From Halomonas sp. KAO (lineage in GTDB: Bacteria; Pseudomonadota; Gammaproteobacteria; Pseudomonadales; Halomonadaceae), in the NCBI RefSeq assembly GCF_015595025.1, contig NZ_JADNRL010000019.1, positions 148,225 to 212,224 of the forward strand: DNA of 64,000 bases, read 5' to 3'. A model generated the notes under the pieces. That model had not been told where the DNA came from. It searched no databases and saw only the letters and a list, made by a program, of their open reading frames with translations. A program made the translations under genes and the position numbers. Within the stretch, counting starts at the first letter, position 1; every line of letters begins with the position of its first letter. Positions 44,406-53,666 of this stretch are shown here, piece after piece.

Positions 44406-45053
44406 CTACTGGTCGGGAGCCAGCCCTTGAGGTGGCCTGGGCGTAAGCCCCCCACCACACCGCACATTGAGGGGTCGCGGCTTCACCCAGCCGTTACCGC
44501 GTGCGCGCCGCTTGGTGGGCCGTACCCAGACCGGTGATACCTGGAGCGTCGGCGAGCGCGGGTTCGGGTCAATATCCAGGAACAGCGCCAGGCGGTGGTC
44601 CTCCTCGAGCTCTTCGACATATCGCTTGCCACCGAACGGCGACTGGAGCTCGGCCAGCCACGCCTCCCAGCGCTGCTCCAGCATGGCGGTGTCATCCTCC
44701 GACGGTACGCCCTCGGCCTCCATGGCATCGATAAAACTCTGGATCACCGCCACCGCATGCTTGCATTGACGCCCTACGGGGCAGCTGCAGTCGCTGACCA
44801 CGCCCATCTCGGGATTGTCGAGATCCACGGCCAGGCTGGTGAGATAGCGGCTGCGCCCGCTGCCATCCACCTGAGCCCGCAGCACCAACATCGCGTCCTC
44901 ATGGTCAATACGCGGGCGCTTGCGCACCTTGCCCTGCTGCGCATAGGCCTGCCCACGGGCAAACGATTGCACATCGAAACTTGACTGCCAATGGATATCC
45001 TTCAAGGCGCGGTAAAGCGTCAATTCGGAAGCAGCAAGATGGGCATCCGGCAC
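44406..45053 (-). pseudogene. Truncated N-terminus of a SWIM zinc-finger (SNF2-helicase type) protein
   Basis: 215 codons from the GTG at 45051-45053. It resembles the start of the large SWIM-containing SNF2 helicases: LYRALKDIHWQSSFDVQSFARGQAYA, then CSCPVGRQCKHAVAVIQSFI (the C-x-C-xn-C-x-H zinc motif). The helicase domain of about 800 residues that should follow is missing; a low-complexity tail (NVRCGGGLTPRPPQGLAPDQ) precedes the stop. The stable N-terminal piece might still be expressed. Confidence 0.7.
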
Positions 45054-45098
45054 AATGATTCCTCGATAGATAACGACAAGGTCGTTATTGGAACGAAA

Positions 45099-45124
45099 CC
45101 CGATACCCGATACCCGATACCCGA
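45099..45124. repeat. CCCGATA tandem heptamer, 3.7 copies
   Basis: Three perfect CCCGATA units followed by CCCGA. It is in the 335-bp gap 45054-45388 between the divergent SWIM remnant and the Nramp-like gene; nothing else coding is seen there. Confidence 0.8.
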
Positions 45125-45388
45125 AGCAACGATGGAACGCGAGACAGGCGTTTCATATCCCCCACCACGGCGGATGACATCGACGTATCGAAACCACGAG
45201 GAATGTTAGTCAGGCAACCATATTCGCCCACCGCTAAATCGAGTATGGTAATCGGTCTTGTTTACCGCCTGGTCGATAGCCGGTCTGGCGACCAAGGCCG
45301 TCTGAGCCGCGCCACCGTTGCCGAGCCCGGTGCCTGAACCGCCAACACAACCTTACATCTGCCCCCGAATCAGCAGTCAGGCCATGCC

Positions 45389-46696
45389 ATGAACCAACCC
45401 TTGTCCTCCGCGGCATCCGCTCGTTTCGTCCCTGCCAAATACCTGGCGGCCCTCGGTCCCGGCTTCCTGTTCGCCGGGGCCGCCATCGGCACCTCCCATG
45501 TGGTGCAAGCGACTCGCGCCGGAGCCGAGTATGGCATCGGCCTGTTGGGGTTTATCCTCCTGGCGATCCTGATCAAGTACCCCACCTTCTTCTTCGGCCC
45601 CTTCTATGTCAGCGTCACCGGCAAGTCACTGATCGAGGGCTATCGCCAGACCTTCGGCAGGAGCGTGGTGGCGCTGTTCGCCCTGGTGCAGCTGCCGATG
45701 CTGGCGATCATCATCGCCGCCATCGCCATTACCACGGCGGGCCTGGTCGGCACCCTGCTGTCACTGGACCTGAGCGCCCCGGCTATCGCCACCGTGCTGA
45801 TCACCGGCGGCTGCCTGCTCACCTATACCGGCGGATACCGAATGCTGGACTGGGTCAACAAGGTGTTTATCGTCATTCTCACCCTGACCACCCTGTTGGC
45901 CACGCTGGCAGCGTGGCCGATGGTCGACTGGAGTCTCTATCCCGCAACCGCCGCCTCGCCGCTCTACAGTGCCGCCACGCTGGTGACCCTGGTGGCGGTG
46001 CTGGGCCTGATGCCCTCGGATATCACTCTGGCAATCCTCAACTCGCTGTGGTCGGAGGCTCGTAACAAGACCCGTGGCGAGCGCTGCGACACCGAGGCGG
46101 AGAAGCTCGATTTCGATATCGGCTATATTGGCGCCGCGATCCTTGCCGCATGCTTCGTGATCATGGGCGCCGGGGTGATGCATGGTCAGGGCATCACTCC
46201 TGCCGACGGTGCGGTGGGTTTCGCCAGCCAGGTCGTCGGCCTTTACACCTCGACCCTGGGGGAGTGGAGCGGCGTTGTGGTGGGAATCTCGGCCTTTACG
46301 GTGATGCTGACCACGCTGCTCACCGTGCTGGACGGTTTTCCGCGCATGATGACCGCCGCCTACCATGCCATTACTCGCCCCGAGGAGATCGAGGCGGAGA
46401 CGCGCAGGATCGAGGGAAGCCATGCTTATCTGATCGCCATGCTTGCCCTGTCGCTGCTGGCCATCCTGATTCTCTTCACCCTGATGGGCAACTTTCGATT
46501 GTTCATGGACTTCGTGATGGTATCGGCCTTCCTGCTCAGCCCCATTCTGGCGGCGCTCAACCATTTCACCGCCAACGGCGCCAGCGTGCCCCTGGAGCAA
46601 CGCCCCTCGCTTCTGATCAACGCCTGGAGTCTGCTGGCCATCGCCACCCTGGTGCTGCTCTCGCTGGGGTATCTCTTCGTGCGCTTTATCCACTGA
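45389..46696 (+). CDS. Nramp-related transporter without the canonical metal-binding motif
   Basis: 435 residues, 11 TM segments. The fold resembles Nramp (ALGPGFLFAGAAIGTSHVVQATRAGAEYG; TM6 region LVAVLGLMPSDITLAILNSLW). The TM1 motif DPGN of Mn/Fe carriers is replaced by AAIGTS, and the TM6 MPHN by MPSD. These residues bind the metal in true Nramps, so the substrate may differ. ATG at 45389. The next gene, a hydroxy-acid oxidase, starts 26 bp downstream, so they probably form one operon. Confidence 0.85.
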   Translation: MNQPLSSAASARFVPAKYLAALGPGFLFAGAAIGTSHVVQATRAGAEYGIGLLGFILLAILIKYPTFFFGPFYVSVTGKSLIEGYRQTFGRSVVALFALVQLPMLAIIIAAIAITTAGLVGTLLSLDLSAPAIATVLITGGCLLTYTGGYRMLDWVNKVFIVILTLTTLLATLAAWPMVDWSLYPATAASPLYSAATLVTLVAVLGLMPSDITLAILNSLWSEARNKTRGERCDTEAEKLDFDIGYIGAAILAACFVIMGAGVMHGQGITPADGAVGFASQVVGLYTSTLGEWSGVVVGISAFTVMLTTLLTVLDGFPRMMTAAYHAITRPEEIEAETRRIEGSHAYLIAMLALSLLAILILFTLMGNFRLFMDFVMVSAFLLSPILAALNHFTANGASVPLEQRPSLLINAWSLLAIATLVLLSLGYLFVRFIH

Positions 46697-46722
46697 CCCT
46701 CTGAGACCAGGGACGACTCAGC

Positions 46723-47880
46723 ATGCCGACCATAACCTGCATCGACGACCTACAACGCCTGGCACGGCGCCGAGTGCCCAGGATGTTTTACGACTATGTG
46801 GACTCCGGCGCCTGGACAGAAAGCACCTACCGGGCCAATGCCAACGACTTCGCCAGCATCGGACTTCGCCAACGCGTGATGGTGGATATGAGCGATCGCC
46901 GTCTGGAGAGCGAGATGCTCGGCGAGCGAGTGAGCCTGCCACTGGCGCTCGCCCCCACCGGCCTGACCGGCATGCAGCACGCCGATGGCGAGATCCTCGC
47001 CGCCCGCGCCGCCGAGGCCTTCGGAGTGCCCTTCACCCTGTCGACCATGAGCATCTGCTCCATCGAAGACATCGCCGAGCACACCTCGCGCCCCTTCTGG
47101 TTCCAGCTCTATGTGATGCGCGACCGGGAGTTCATCGGTCGACTGATCGACCGCGCCAAGGCGGCGGGATGCTCGGCCCTGGTGCTGACCGCCGATCTGC
47201 AGATCCTCGGGCAGCGCCACAAGGACATCATCAACGGCCTGACGGTGCCACCCCGCCCCACCCCTCGCAACCTGCTCGACCTCGCTACCAAGTGGCGCTG
47301 GTGTCTGGGCATGGCACGCACTCGGCGGCGCACCTTCGGCAACCTCGCGGGTCACGTCGAGGACGCCACAGACCTGGGGCAACTGGCCAAGTGGACCGCG
47401 GGCCAATTCGATACCAGCCTGAGCTGGGACGATGTCGCCTGGATCAAGGAGCGCTGGGACGGCAAGCTGGTGATCAAGGGCATCCTCGAGCCGGAAGATG
47501 CCGAGCAAGCGGTGGCAGCGGGGGCCGATGCCATCGTGGTCTCCAATCACGGTGGCCGCCAGCTGGACGGTGCCACATCCAGCATCCAGGCCTTGCCCGC
47601 CATCGTTGCCGCCGTGGGGGATCGCTGCGAGGTTCACCTGGACGGCGGTATCCGTTCCGGCCAGGACCTGCTCAAGGCCCTGGCGCTGGGTGCCAAGGGC
47701 GGCTATATCGGGCGTGCCTTCCTTTACGGTCTGGGGGCGATGGGCCAGGAGGGTGTCAGTGAATCCCTGCGGATCATCCACAAGGAGCTGGATACTACCC
47801 TGGCGTTATGCGGCCTGCGGGATATCCATGATGTCGACACCCGGATCCTGCGCCCAGGCAGCTACCCCATGGCGAGCTGA
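46723..47880 (+). CDS. FMN-dependent alpha-hydroxy-acid oxidase/dehydrogenase (LldD family)
   Basis: 385 residues, the usual length. The FMN site and active-site signature is SNHGGRQLDGATSSIQALP (His-Gly-Gly-Arg), with LALAPTGLTGM near the N-terminus and HLDGGIRSGQDLLKALALGAKGGYIGRAFLYGLGAMG at the phosphate site. Oxidises L-lactate or a related 2-hydroxy acid. Its coupling to the Nramp-like carrier suggests that carrier may bring in, or respond to, the same acid. Confidence 0.9.
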   Translation: MPTITCIDDLQRLARRRVPRMFYDYVDSGAWTESTYRANANDFASIGLRQRVMVDMSDRRLESEMLGERVSLPLALAPTGLTGMQHADGEILAARAAEAFGVPFTLSTMSICSIEDIAEHTSRPFWFQLYVMRDREFIGRLIDRAKAAGCSALVLTADLQILGQRHKDIINGLTVPPRPTPRNLLDLATKWRWCLGMARTRRRTFGNLAGHVEDATDLGQLAKWTAGQFDTSLSWDDVAWIKERWDGKLVIKGILEPEDAEQAVAAGADAIVVSNHGGRQLDGATSSIQALPAIVAAVGDRCEVHLDGGIRSGQDLLKALALGAKGGYIGRAFLYGLGAMGQEGVSESLRIIHKELDTTLALCGLRDIHDVDTRILRPGSYPMAS

Positions 47881-48100
47881 GCCGCCCTCGCCCCCTGTGC
47901 CGCCAGCTGCCAACGGCTCTCGCTTGGCGGCGCAGTGATGCCAACCCAGATTTCTATTATTTCATTGATTTAACTGAATATTATTACGCAGCGGCACCCA
48001 TCTTGAGGCACCATGCATGACCTTTGAGCCAGGCCGCTATCGACAGCTCTCCGCACTGCCCGAGTCACCAGGCAGGCATGGCCGACAGCAACCCTCTTTA

Positions 48101-48112
48101 GACTTATAAGTC
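48101..48112. promoter_or_regulatory. Perfect 12-bp palindrome GACTTATAAGTC upstream of the BCCT gene
   Basis: Located 81 bp before the BCCT start in a 312-bp gap (47881-48192) that has no gene. Possible operator; no regulator is adjacent. Confidence 0.35.
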
Positions 48113-48192
48113 AGCTCTTGTTAGCATTCCGTCGTTCTAGTCGGCGCCACCCCCTCGGCGCCACAAATTCTCGCAACTAGAGCAATTCCCTC

Positions 48193-49782
48193 ATGCCCCC
48201 CATCACTGCCCCTGCATCCGCCGGGAACTCGGCGTTTTCGCGTCTGGGCGATCCCATCGTTCTGCTGCTTACGGTCGGCTTCATCGTGGCCTTCGTGGGC
48301 CTGTCGCTGTATGACATCAGCATGGTGGCCGACAGCATCAGTGCCGGCTTCGCCTGGACCGCCGTAACGCTGGGTACCTACTTCCAGCTACTGCTGCTGC
48401 TGACCTTCATGATCGCCATCGGCGTGGCCATCTCACCCGCGGCCAGCGCCCGGGTCGGCCAGCTGGACAGCCCACAGATCAGCACCTTCAAGTGGCTGTC
48501 GATGATCATGTGTACCCTGCTGGCCGGTGGAGGCGTCTTCTTCGCCGCCGGTGAGCCCATCTACCACTTCGTGGTGACGCCGCCGGCCTTCGACACCGAG
48601 GCCGGCACCGCCGAGGCCGTCGCCGGCGCCCTCGCCCAGTCGTTCATGCATTGGGGCTTTCTGGCCTGGGCCGTGCTGGGAACCCTCAGCGCTATCGTGC
48701 TGGCCCATGCCCACTACGTGAAGGGACAGCCGCTGCAGCCCCGCACCCTGCTCTACCCGGTCTTCGGCGAGCGGGTCATGCGCGGCGCGCTCGGCAGCAT
48801 CGTCGACGCCTGCTGCGTCATCGCGGTGGTTGCCGGCACCGTCGGCCCAATCGGCTTTCTCGCCACCCAGGTGAGCTTCGGCCTGCATGAGCTGTTCGGC
48901 ATCAGCCAGGGGTATGGCACCAAGCTCGGCATCCTCGTGGTGCTGGCGGGTGTCTATATCACCTCGGCCATGACCGGCGTGCACAAGGGCATCCAGATCC
49001 TGTCGCGCTTCAACGTCTTCCTGGCGCTGGCGATTGCCGCGGTGATCCTGGTCGCCGGTCCGACACTGTACCTGGTCAACGCCTTCAGCCAGGGCTTCGG
49101 TGAGTACCTGTCATCGTTCTTCAGCATGGCCACCATGAGCGCCGAGACTGCGCCGGCCTGGTGGATGCAGTGGTGGACGGTCTTCTTCTTCGCCTGGTTT
49201 ATCGGCTATGCGCCGCTGATGGCGATCTTCGTGGCACGCATCTCCCGCGGCCGCACCATTCGCGAGATGATCCTCGCCGTGGCGGTGATGGCGCCGGTCG
49301 CCACCACCCTCTGGTTTACCCTGCTGGGTGGTTCCGGTATCCACTACCAGCTGATCGGTGCGATCGACCTCACCGAGGCGCTGAACAACTTCCAGTTCGA
49401 TGTGGCGACCCTGACCGTGGCCCAGGCCCTGCCGGGCGGCACCCTGATGGCGCTGGCCATCCTGCTGCTGACCAGCATCTTCGTGGCGACCACCGGCGAC
49501 TCCATGAGCTATGCCATCGCCGTGGTATGTGCCGGCCACGACGAGCCCAGCTCGCTGGTGCGCGCCTTCTGGGGCCTCGCCATGGCGGTGATGGCCGGCA
49601 TCCTGCTCTATATGGGGTCGGGCCAGATCGGCGCACTGCAGCAGTTTATCGTGATCACCGCGATTCCCGTCTCGCTGGTACTGCTGCCCTCGCTGTGGGC
49701 TGGCCCCAAGGCGGCCTATGCCATGGCCCGTGAACAGGGTGTCATCACGCCCAATGTGGCGACCATTCCCAAGGCCGACTGA
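48193..49782 (+). CDS. BCCT-family (choline/betaine/carnitine-type) transporter
   Basis: 529 residues, 12 TM. BCCT landmarks are present but divergent: FKWLSMIMCTLLAGGGVFFAAGEPIYHF (where GMGIGL is usual) and WWTVFFFAWFIGYAPLMAIFVARISRGRTIREMI. The substrate Trp box is therefore not standard, and the carried compound may not be glycine betaine. ATG at 48193. A strong terminator follows. Confidence 0.88.
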   Translation: MPPITAPASAGNSAFSRLGDPIVLLLTVGFIVAFVGLSLYDISMVADSISAGFAWTAVTLGTYFQLLLLLTFMIAIGVAISPAASARVGQLDSPQISTFKWLSMIMCTLLAGGGVFFAAGEPIYHFVVTPPAFDTEAGTAEAVAGALAQSFMHWGFLAWAVLGTLSAIVLAHAHYVKGQPLQPRTLLYPVFGERVMRGALGSIVDACCVIAVVAGTVGPIGFLATQVSFGLHELFGISQGYGTKLGILVVLAGVYITSAMTGVHKGIQILSRFNVFLALAIAAVILVAGPTLYLVNAFSQGFGEYLSSFFSMATMSAETAPAWWMQWWTVFFFAWFIGYAPLMAIFVARISRGRTIREMILAVAVMAPVATTLWFTLLGGSGIHYQLIGAIDLTEALNNFQFDVATLTVAQALPGGTLMALAILLLTSIFVATTGDSMSYAIAVVCAGHDEPSSLVRAFWGLAMAVMAGILLYMGSGQIGALQQFIVITAIPVSLVLLPSLWAGPKAAYAMAREQGVITPNVATIPKAD

Positions 49783-49824
49783 GCCACAACTGACGCTCGG
49801 CAAGTGGAAAGAGAAGTGAGACAG

Positions 49825-49860
49825 GGAGGCACCCATCCGGGTGCCTCCTTTTTTCTTTTT
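49825..49860 (+). terminator. Rho-independent terminator after BCCT gene
   Basis: GGAGGCACCC (49825-49834), 4-nt loop, GGGTGCCTCC (49839-49848), then TTTTTTCTTTTT. A textbook terminator. Confidence 0.95.
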
Positions 49861-49945
49861 GCAGCGTGAGGCACGCTAAACCTCTGATAGGCTCGGTAGT
49901 ACCTACTCTTCACGACCTGGTCGTTATCACATGGAAGGAGCCATC

Positions 49946-50656
49946 ATGAAGATCTTCTCAGCCTTGATCCTTGCCGTCGCCACCATCGTGGCGGCCTCGT
50001 TGATTGGCGAGGGGCTTACTCATCTGCGTACCGGCGACCGCTACGTCACCGTCAAGGGACTCGCCGAGCGCGAGGTCGAGGCGGATCTCGCCCTCTGGCC
50101 GCTGCATTTCGTGGCCTCCGGCACGACCCTGCAGCAGGCCCGCGAGGAAGCCCGCGCCAGCCGCGAGGCCATTCTCGCCTTTATCGAGCGTCACGATATT
50201 GATACCCAGCAGGTGGAGCTTCAGCGCCTCAACGTCAACGACACCGCCGCCAACCCCTATGGCAACAACGATGGCGAGCAGCGCTTCATCATCAATCAGA
50301 CCCTGATGGTGCGCAGCACGGAGATCGAGCAGATTCGTGATACTGCCCAGGCGGTGGGCGAGCTGCTCGACGCCGGCGTGGTCCTCTCATCGGACTACGG
50401 TCCCAGCGGCCCGATCTACCTGTTCAACCGCCTTAACGAGATCAAGCCCGAGATGATCGCCGAAGCCACGGCAGCGGCTCGGGAGTCAGCCGAACAATTT
50501 GCCCGAGATGCCAATGCCGATATCGGTACCCTGCGTCGTGCCAATCAGGGGGTATTCGAAATACGCGCTCGCGACCAGGCGGCAGGCACCTCCGAAGAGC
50601 AGCAGCCGATCAAGACCGTCAGGGTAGTCACCACCATCGAGTATTATCTCGACTAG
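49946..50656 (+). CDS. SIMPL (DUF541) domain protein
   Basis: 236 residues from the ATG at 49946 with AAGGAG six bases upstream. Membrane anchor at 3-22, then VTVKGLAEREVEADLALWPLHF, the SIMPL domain start, and GVVLSSDYGPSGPIYLFNRLNEIKPEMIAEATAAARESAEQFA. Periplasmic; function in this family is not firmly established. Convergent with the next gene, 9 bp apart. Confidence 0.85.
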   Translation: MKIFSALILAVATIVAASLIGEGLTHLRTGDRYVTVKGLAEREVEADLALWPLHFVASGTTLQQAREEARASREAILAFIERHDIDTQQVELQRLNVNDTAANPYGNNDGEQRFIINQTLMVRSTEIEQIRDTAQAVGELLDAGVVLSSDYGPSGPIYLFNRLNEIKPEMIAEATAAARESAEQFARDANADIGTLRRANQGVFEIRARDQAAGTSEEQQPIKTVRVVTTIEYYLD

Positions 50657-50665
50657 GTTGGCAGG

Positions 50666-52210
50666 CTAGGGTGGCAAGAGACCGGCGAAGCGTACACCGC
50701 TGAGCAGGGCCATCTCACGCTTCCAGGTCGCCAGGTCCCGAGGCCCGAAGCCGGCCAGGCTGTCGTGACCGCAGGCACGCGCCATAACCTGCATCAGCTC
50801 CACCGAGGAGCGCAGGAAGCGCTCGAGCTGGGCGGCAGACTTTTCGACATCGAGGCGTTGGCGCAGGTCGCCCCGCTGGGTGGCGATGCCCGCCGGACAG
50901 TTGTTGGTATGGCAGATCCGTGCTGCCACACAGCCAATCGACTGCATGGCGCTGTTGGCGATCGCGACCCCATCGGCGCCCAGCGCCAGGGCCTTGACGA
51001 AGTCGATGGGCAGGCGCAGACCGCCGGTAACGATCAGGGTCACCCGACCGCTCGCTCCCTCCTCATCGAGATAGCGGCGGGCACGCGCCAGGGCCGGAAT
51101 GGTGGGCACGCTGATATGGTCCCGGAACATCAGCGGCGCCGCCCCGGTGCCACCACCGCGACCATCGAGGATCAGGTAGTCGGCGCCGGCGTCGAGGGCA
51201 AACTGGATATCGTGTTCGATATGGTTGGCGCTGAGTTTGAAGCCTATCGGGATGCCACCGGTGATTTCGCGTACGCGATCGGCACAGCGGCGGAAGTCAT
51301 CGACCGTATGCAGCTCCTCGAAGGTCGCCGGCGACACGGCTGGCTGGCCCTCTTCGAGGCCCCGCACCTCGGCGATTCGGGCCGACACCTTGCCAGCTGG
51401 CAGATGCCCGCCGGTACCGGTCTTCGCTGCCTGGCCACCCTTGAAGTGAAACGCCTGGACCTTCTCGAGCAACCGCTCCTCATAACCGAAACGGGCACTA
51501 GCCAGCTCGTAGAAGTAGCGGGAGTTCTCGGCCTGCTCCTCGGGCAGCATGCCGCCCTCGCCGGAGCAGATGCCGGTGCCGGCGCGCTCGGCGCCTCGCG
51601 CCATGGCGATCTTGGCCTCCTCGGAGAGTGCCCCGAAGCTCATGTCGGAGACCAGCAGGGGCATCTCGAGGGTCAACGGCTTCTTCGCCTCGGGGCCGAT
51701 CACCAGGCGGGTATCGACCTTGGCGTCATCGAGCAGCGGCTGGGTCGACAGCTGAGCCACCATCAACTGTAGGTCGTCCCATTGGGGCAGGGTGTGACGC
51801 GGCACGCCCATGGCATCCATGGGTCCGTGGGGGCCTACCCCGTCTAGCCCCTCCCGTGCCAGACGATGAATCAGCTCGACCGTGGGTTCCTCCTCGGTGG
51901 CCTTGGCCTTGGGGGCGGCGCTGCCATCCCCCGACTCGGCTTCGGGTGCCTCATGGCCCACCTGCTCCTTGCTGAACTGCTTGTGCGTACCATCGCAATA
52001 GGGGGCGTCACCCGTCTGCTTGCACCGGCACAGGAACACCTCATCGTCCTGCTCGGCGGTGAACATCAGTGGCGTGAAGCCTGTGCCTTGATGAGAACCA
52101 TCACAGAAGGGTTGATCACCGGAGCGACCACAGCGGCAGAAGGCGTACTCCTTGCCCTTCGCCAGTGTGACCTTCTTCGGCTTGTTGTCGGCGATGACCG
52201 GCTGGCTCAT
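50666..52210 (-). CDS. CDGSH iron-sulfur domains fused to glutamate-synthase-like FMN domain
   Basis: 514 residues from the ATG at 52208-52210 (AAAGGAG upstream). Two CDGSH-type clusters at the N-terminus: CRCGRSGDQPFCDGSH (about 25-40) and CRCKQTGDAPYCDGTH (about 61-76). The rest is a GltB-like FMN barrel (PLLVSDMSFGALSEEAK, GGGTGAAPLMFRDHISVPT, LALGADGVAIANSAMQSIGC) with 3Fe-4S ligands in CVAARICHTNNCPAG. No amidotransferase domain, so ammonia/glutamine chemistry is not implied. Redox function unknown. Confidence 0.85.
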   Translation of the reverse strand: MSQPVIADNKPKKVTLAKGKEYAFCRCGRSGDQPFCDGSHQGTGFTPLMFTAEQDDEVFLCRCKQTGDAPYCDGTHKQFSKEQVGHEAPEAESGDGSAAPKAKATEEEPTVELIHRLAREGLDGVGPHGPMDAMGVPRHTLPQWDDLQLMVAQLSTQPLLDDAKVDTRLVIGPEAKKPLTLEMPLLVSDMSFGALSEEAKIAMARGAERAGTGICSGEGGMLPEEQAENSRYFYELASARFGYEERLLEKVQAFHFKGGQAAKTGTGGHLPAGKVSARIAEVRGLEEGQPAVSPATFEELHTVDDFRRCADRVREITGGIPIGFKLSANHIEHDIQFALDAGADYLILDGRGGGTGAAPLMFRDHISVPTIPALARARRYLDEEGASGRVTLIVTGGLRLPIDFVKALALGADGVAIANSAMQSIGCVAARICHTNNCPAGIATQRGDLRQRLDVEKSAAQLERFLRSSVELMQVMARACGHDSLAGFGPRDLATWKREMALLSGVRFAGLLPP

Positions 52211-52497
52211 ATGATGCTCCTTTGTCTGTGGCCCTCTTCAAAAGCCCGCTGAGGCGCCCCGCGAGGCCAAGAAGTCCTCATTTCCATTCTGCAGTAACTC
52301 TGGTCCGGCGGCCAATCACTGTCGAACCATCGAGGCGGCCCCTGGCACCCGTTTATCCAACAACCATTCTATTTTTACGAAAAGTACATCCGAAATATGC
52401 CTCTTTTGTTCTATCCGATTGACCATTTAAGATTCTCATCACCAATCAGAGAGCTTCAAACGAAGCCATATCGATACCCCTACAAAGGAGATACTTC

Positions 52498-52782
52498 ATG
52501 TCACTCAAGCCGATGCTATCCGCCCTGCTGATCGCCGCTATCCCGATGGCTGCCCAGGCCGGACAGGCCCCAGCACTTACCTCACAGCTCAACGAGCCTC
52601 TGGCCACCCAGCAAGCCCCGGCGCAGGAAACGGTGATGAGTGTTTCCGGACCGATCGAGAACGAAGGCAGCAGCACTGCCATGGCCAAGGCACGTGCTAC
52701 GCTGAAAGCGCAGCATCGCCAGGCAACGAACATTGAATTGACCGGCGATCCGCTGACGCCGGCTAAAAAGGCAACATCATGA
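52498..52782 (+). CDS. Small secreted protein of unknown function
   Basis: 94 residues with an AAAGGAG site 8 nt before the ATG. Signal peptide, cleavage after AQA at about residue 21. The mature part is polar and Ala/Thr/Gln-rich, with no domain recognised. It precedes wrbA by 118 bp on the same strand. Confidence 0.72.
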   Translation: MSLKPMLSALLIAAIPMAAQAGQAPALTSQLNEPLATQQAPAQETVMSVSGPIENEGSSTAMAKARATLKAQHRQATNIELTGDPLTPAKKATS

Positions 52783-52900
52783 AAGGGTCGATCGAGTCTC
52801 GCTGCTTCACAGGGGACACGCCATGGCAACATTGATCCAAGCCGTTGCCCGCTTGTTAGGAAAATCAAAAGCTCACAACCACAGCCGGGAGATACAGCCC

Positions 52901-53506
52901 ATGACCAAGGTACTGGTTCTTTACTACTCCATGTATGGCCACATCGAGACGATGGCCAACACTATTGCCGAGGGCGCACGCCAGGTGGAAGGCGTTGAGG
53001 TAACGGTAAAGCGCGTGCCCGAGACCATGGCCCCCGAGGCGCTGAAGGCCGCCGGCGGCAAGACGGATCAGGCGGCCCCTGAGGCCTCTCCCAAGGAGCT
53101 CGCCGACTACGACGCCATCATCTTCGGTACACCCACGCGATTCGGCAACATGTCGGGGCAGATGCGCACCTTCCTCGACCAGACCGGTGGCTTGTGGGCC
53201 GGTGGCGGCCTGGTAGGCAAGGTGGCCAGTGTCTTCACCTCGACCGGCACAGGTGGCGGCGAGGAGATGACCATTACCTCGACCTGGACCACCCTGGCGC
53301 ACCACGGGATGATCATCGTGCCGATCGGCTATGGCACCCCGGAGCTGTTCGATATCTCCCAGGTTGGTGGCGGTACCCCCTACGGGGCATCCACGATCGC
53401 GGGAGGCGACGGCTCTCGCCAGCCTGACGAGCGTGAGCTGACGATTGCTCGCTACCAGGGTGAGACGGTGGCCAAGGTCGCGGCTCGACTCAAGGCCAAC
53501 GGCTGA
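52901..53506 (+). CDS. wrbA: NAD(P)H:quinone oxidoreductase
   Basis: 201 residues from the ATG at 52901 (GGGAG upstream), matching the family's about 200; an upstream ATG at 52823 would add 26 residues. Flavodoxin fold: [49 protein letters not shown], and [31 protein letters not shown]. Two-electron quinone reduction protecting against semiquinone stress. Followed by a strong inverted repeat. Confidence 0.94.
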   Translation: MTKVLVLYYSMYGHIETMANTIAEGARQVEGVEVTVKRVPETMAPEALKAAGGKTDQAAPEASPKELADYDAIIFGTPTRFGNMSGQMRTFLDQTGGLWAGGGLVGKVASVFTSTGTGGGEEMTITSTWTTLAHHGMIIVPIGYGTPELFDISQVGGGTPYGASTIAGGDGSRQPDERELTIARYQGETVAKVAARLKANG

Positions 53507-53545
53507 GACTCCTCCCGGCCCACCCTCACATCTCCCCTGAACTGA

Positions 53546-53588
53546 CGTGCCGGCAAGCCCCTCCTCCCTGGCGGGGCTTGCCGGCACG
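53546..53588. terminator. 16-bp perfect hairpin after wrbA
   Basis: CGTGCCGGCAAGCCCC (53546-53561) and its exact complement (53573-53588), 11-nt loop, no T-run. Either a Rho-dependent 3' stabiliser or a palindromic repeat. Confidence 0.6.
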
Positions 53589-53666
53589 CTTGCGGTATCG
53601 AGCGGGCAGGTTCCCCACTCCTGACCGTTTCGCTAACATGAGACGTCCCTGACCACGAGCTCCCCC

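Noticed and set aside
45099..45124. CCCGATA repeats considered as replication iterons or CRISPR
   Set aside because: Only 3.7 contiguous 7-bp copies, no spacers, no rep gene or cas genes nearby.
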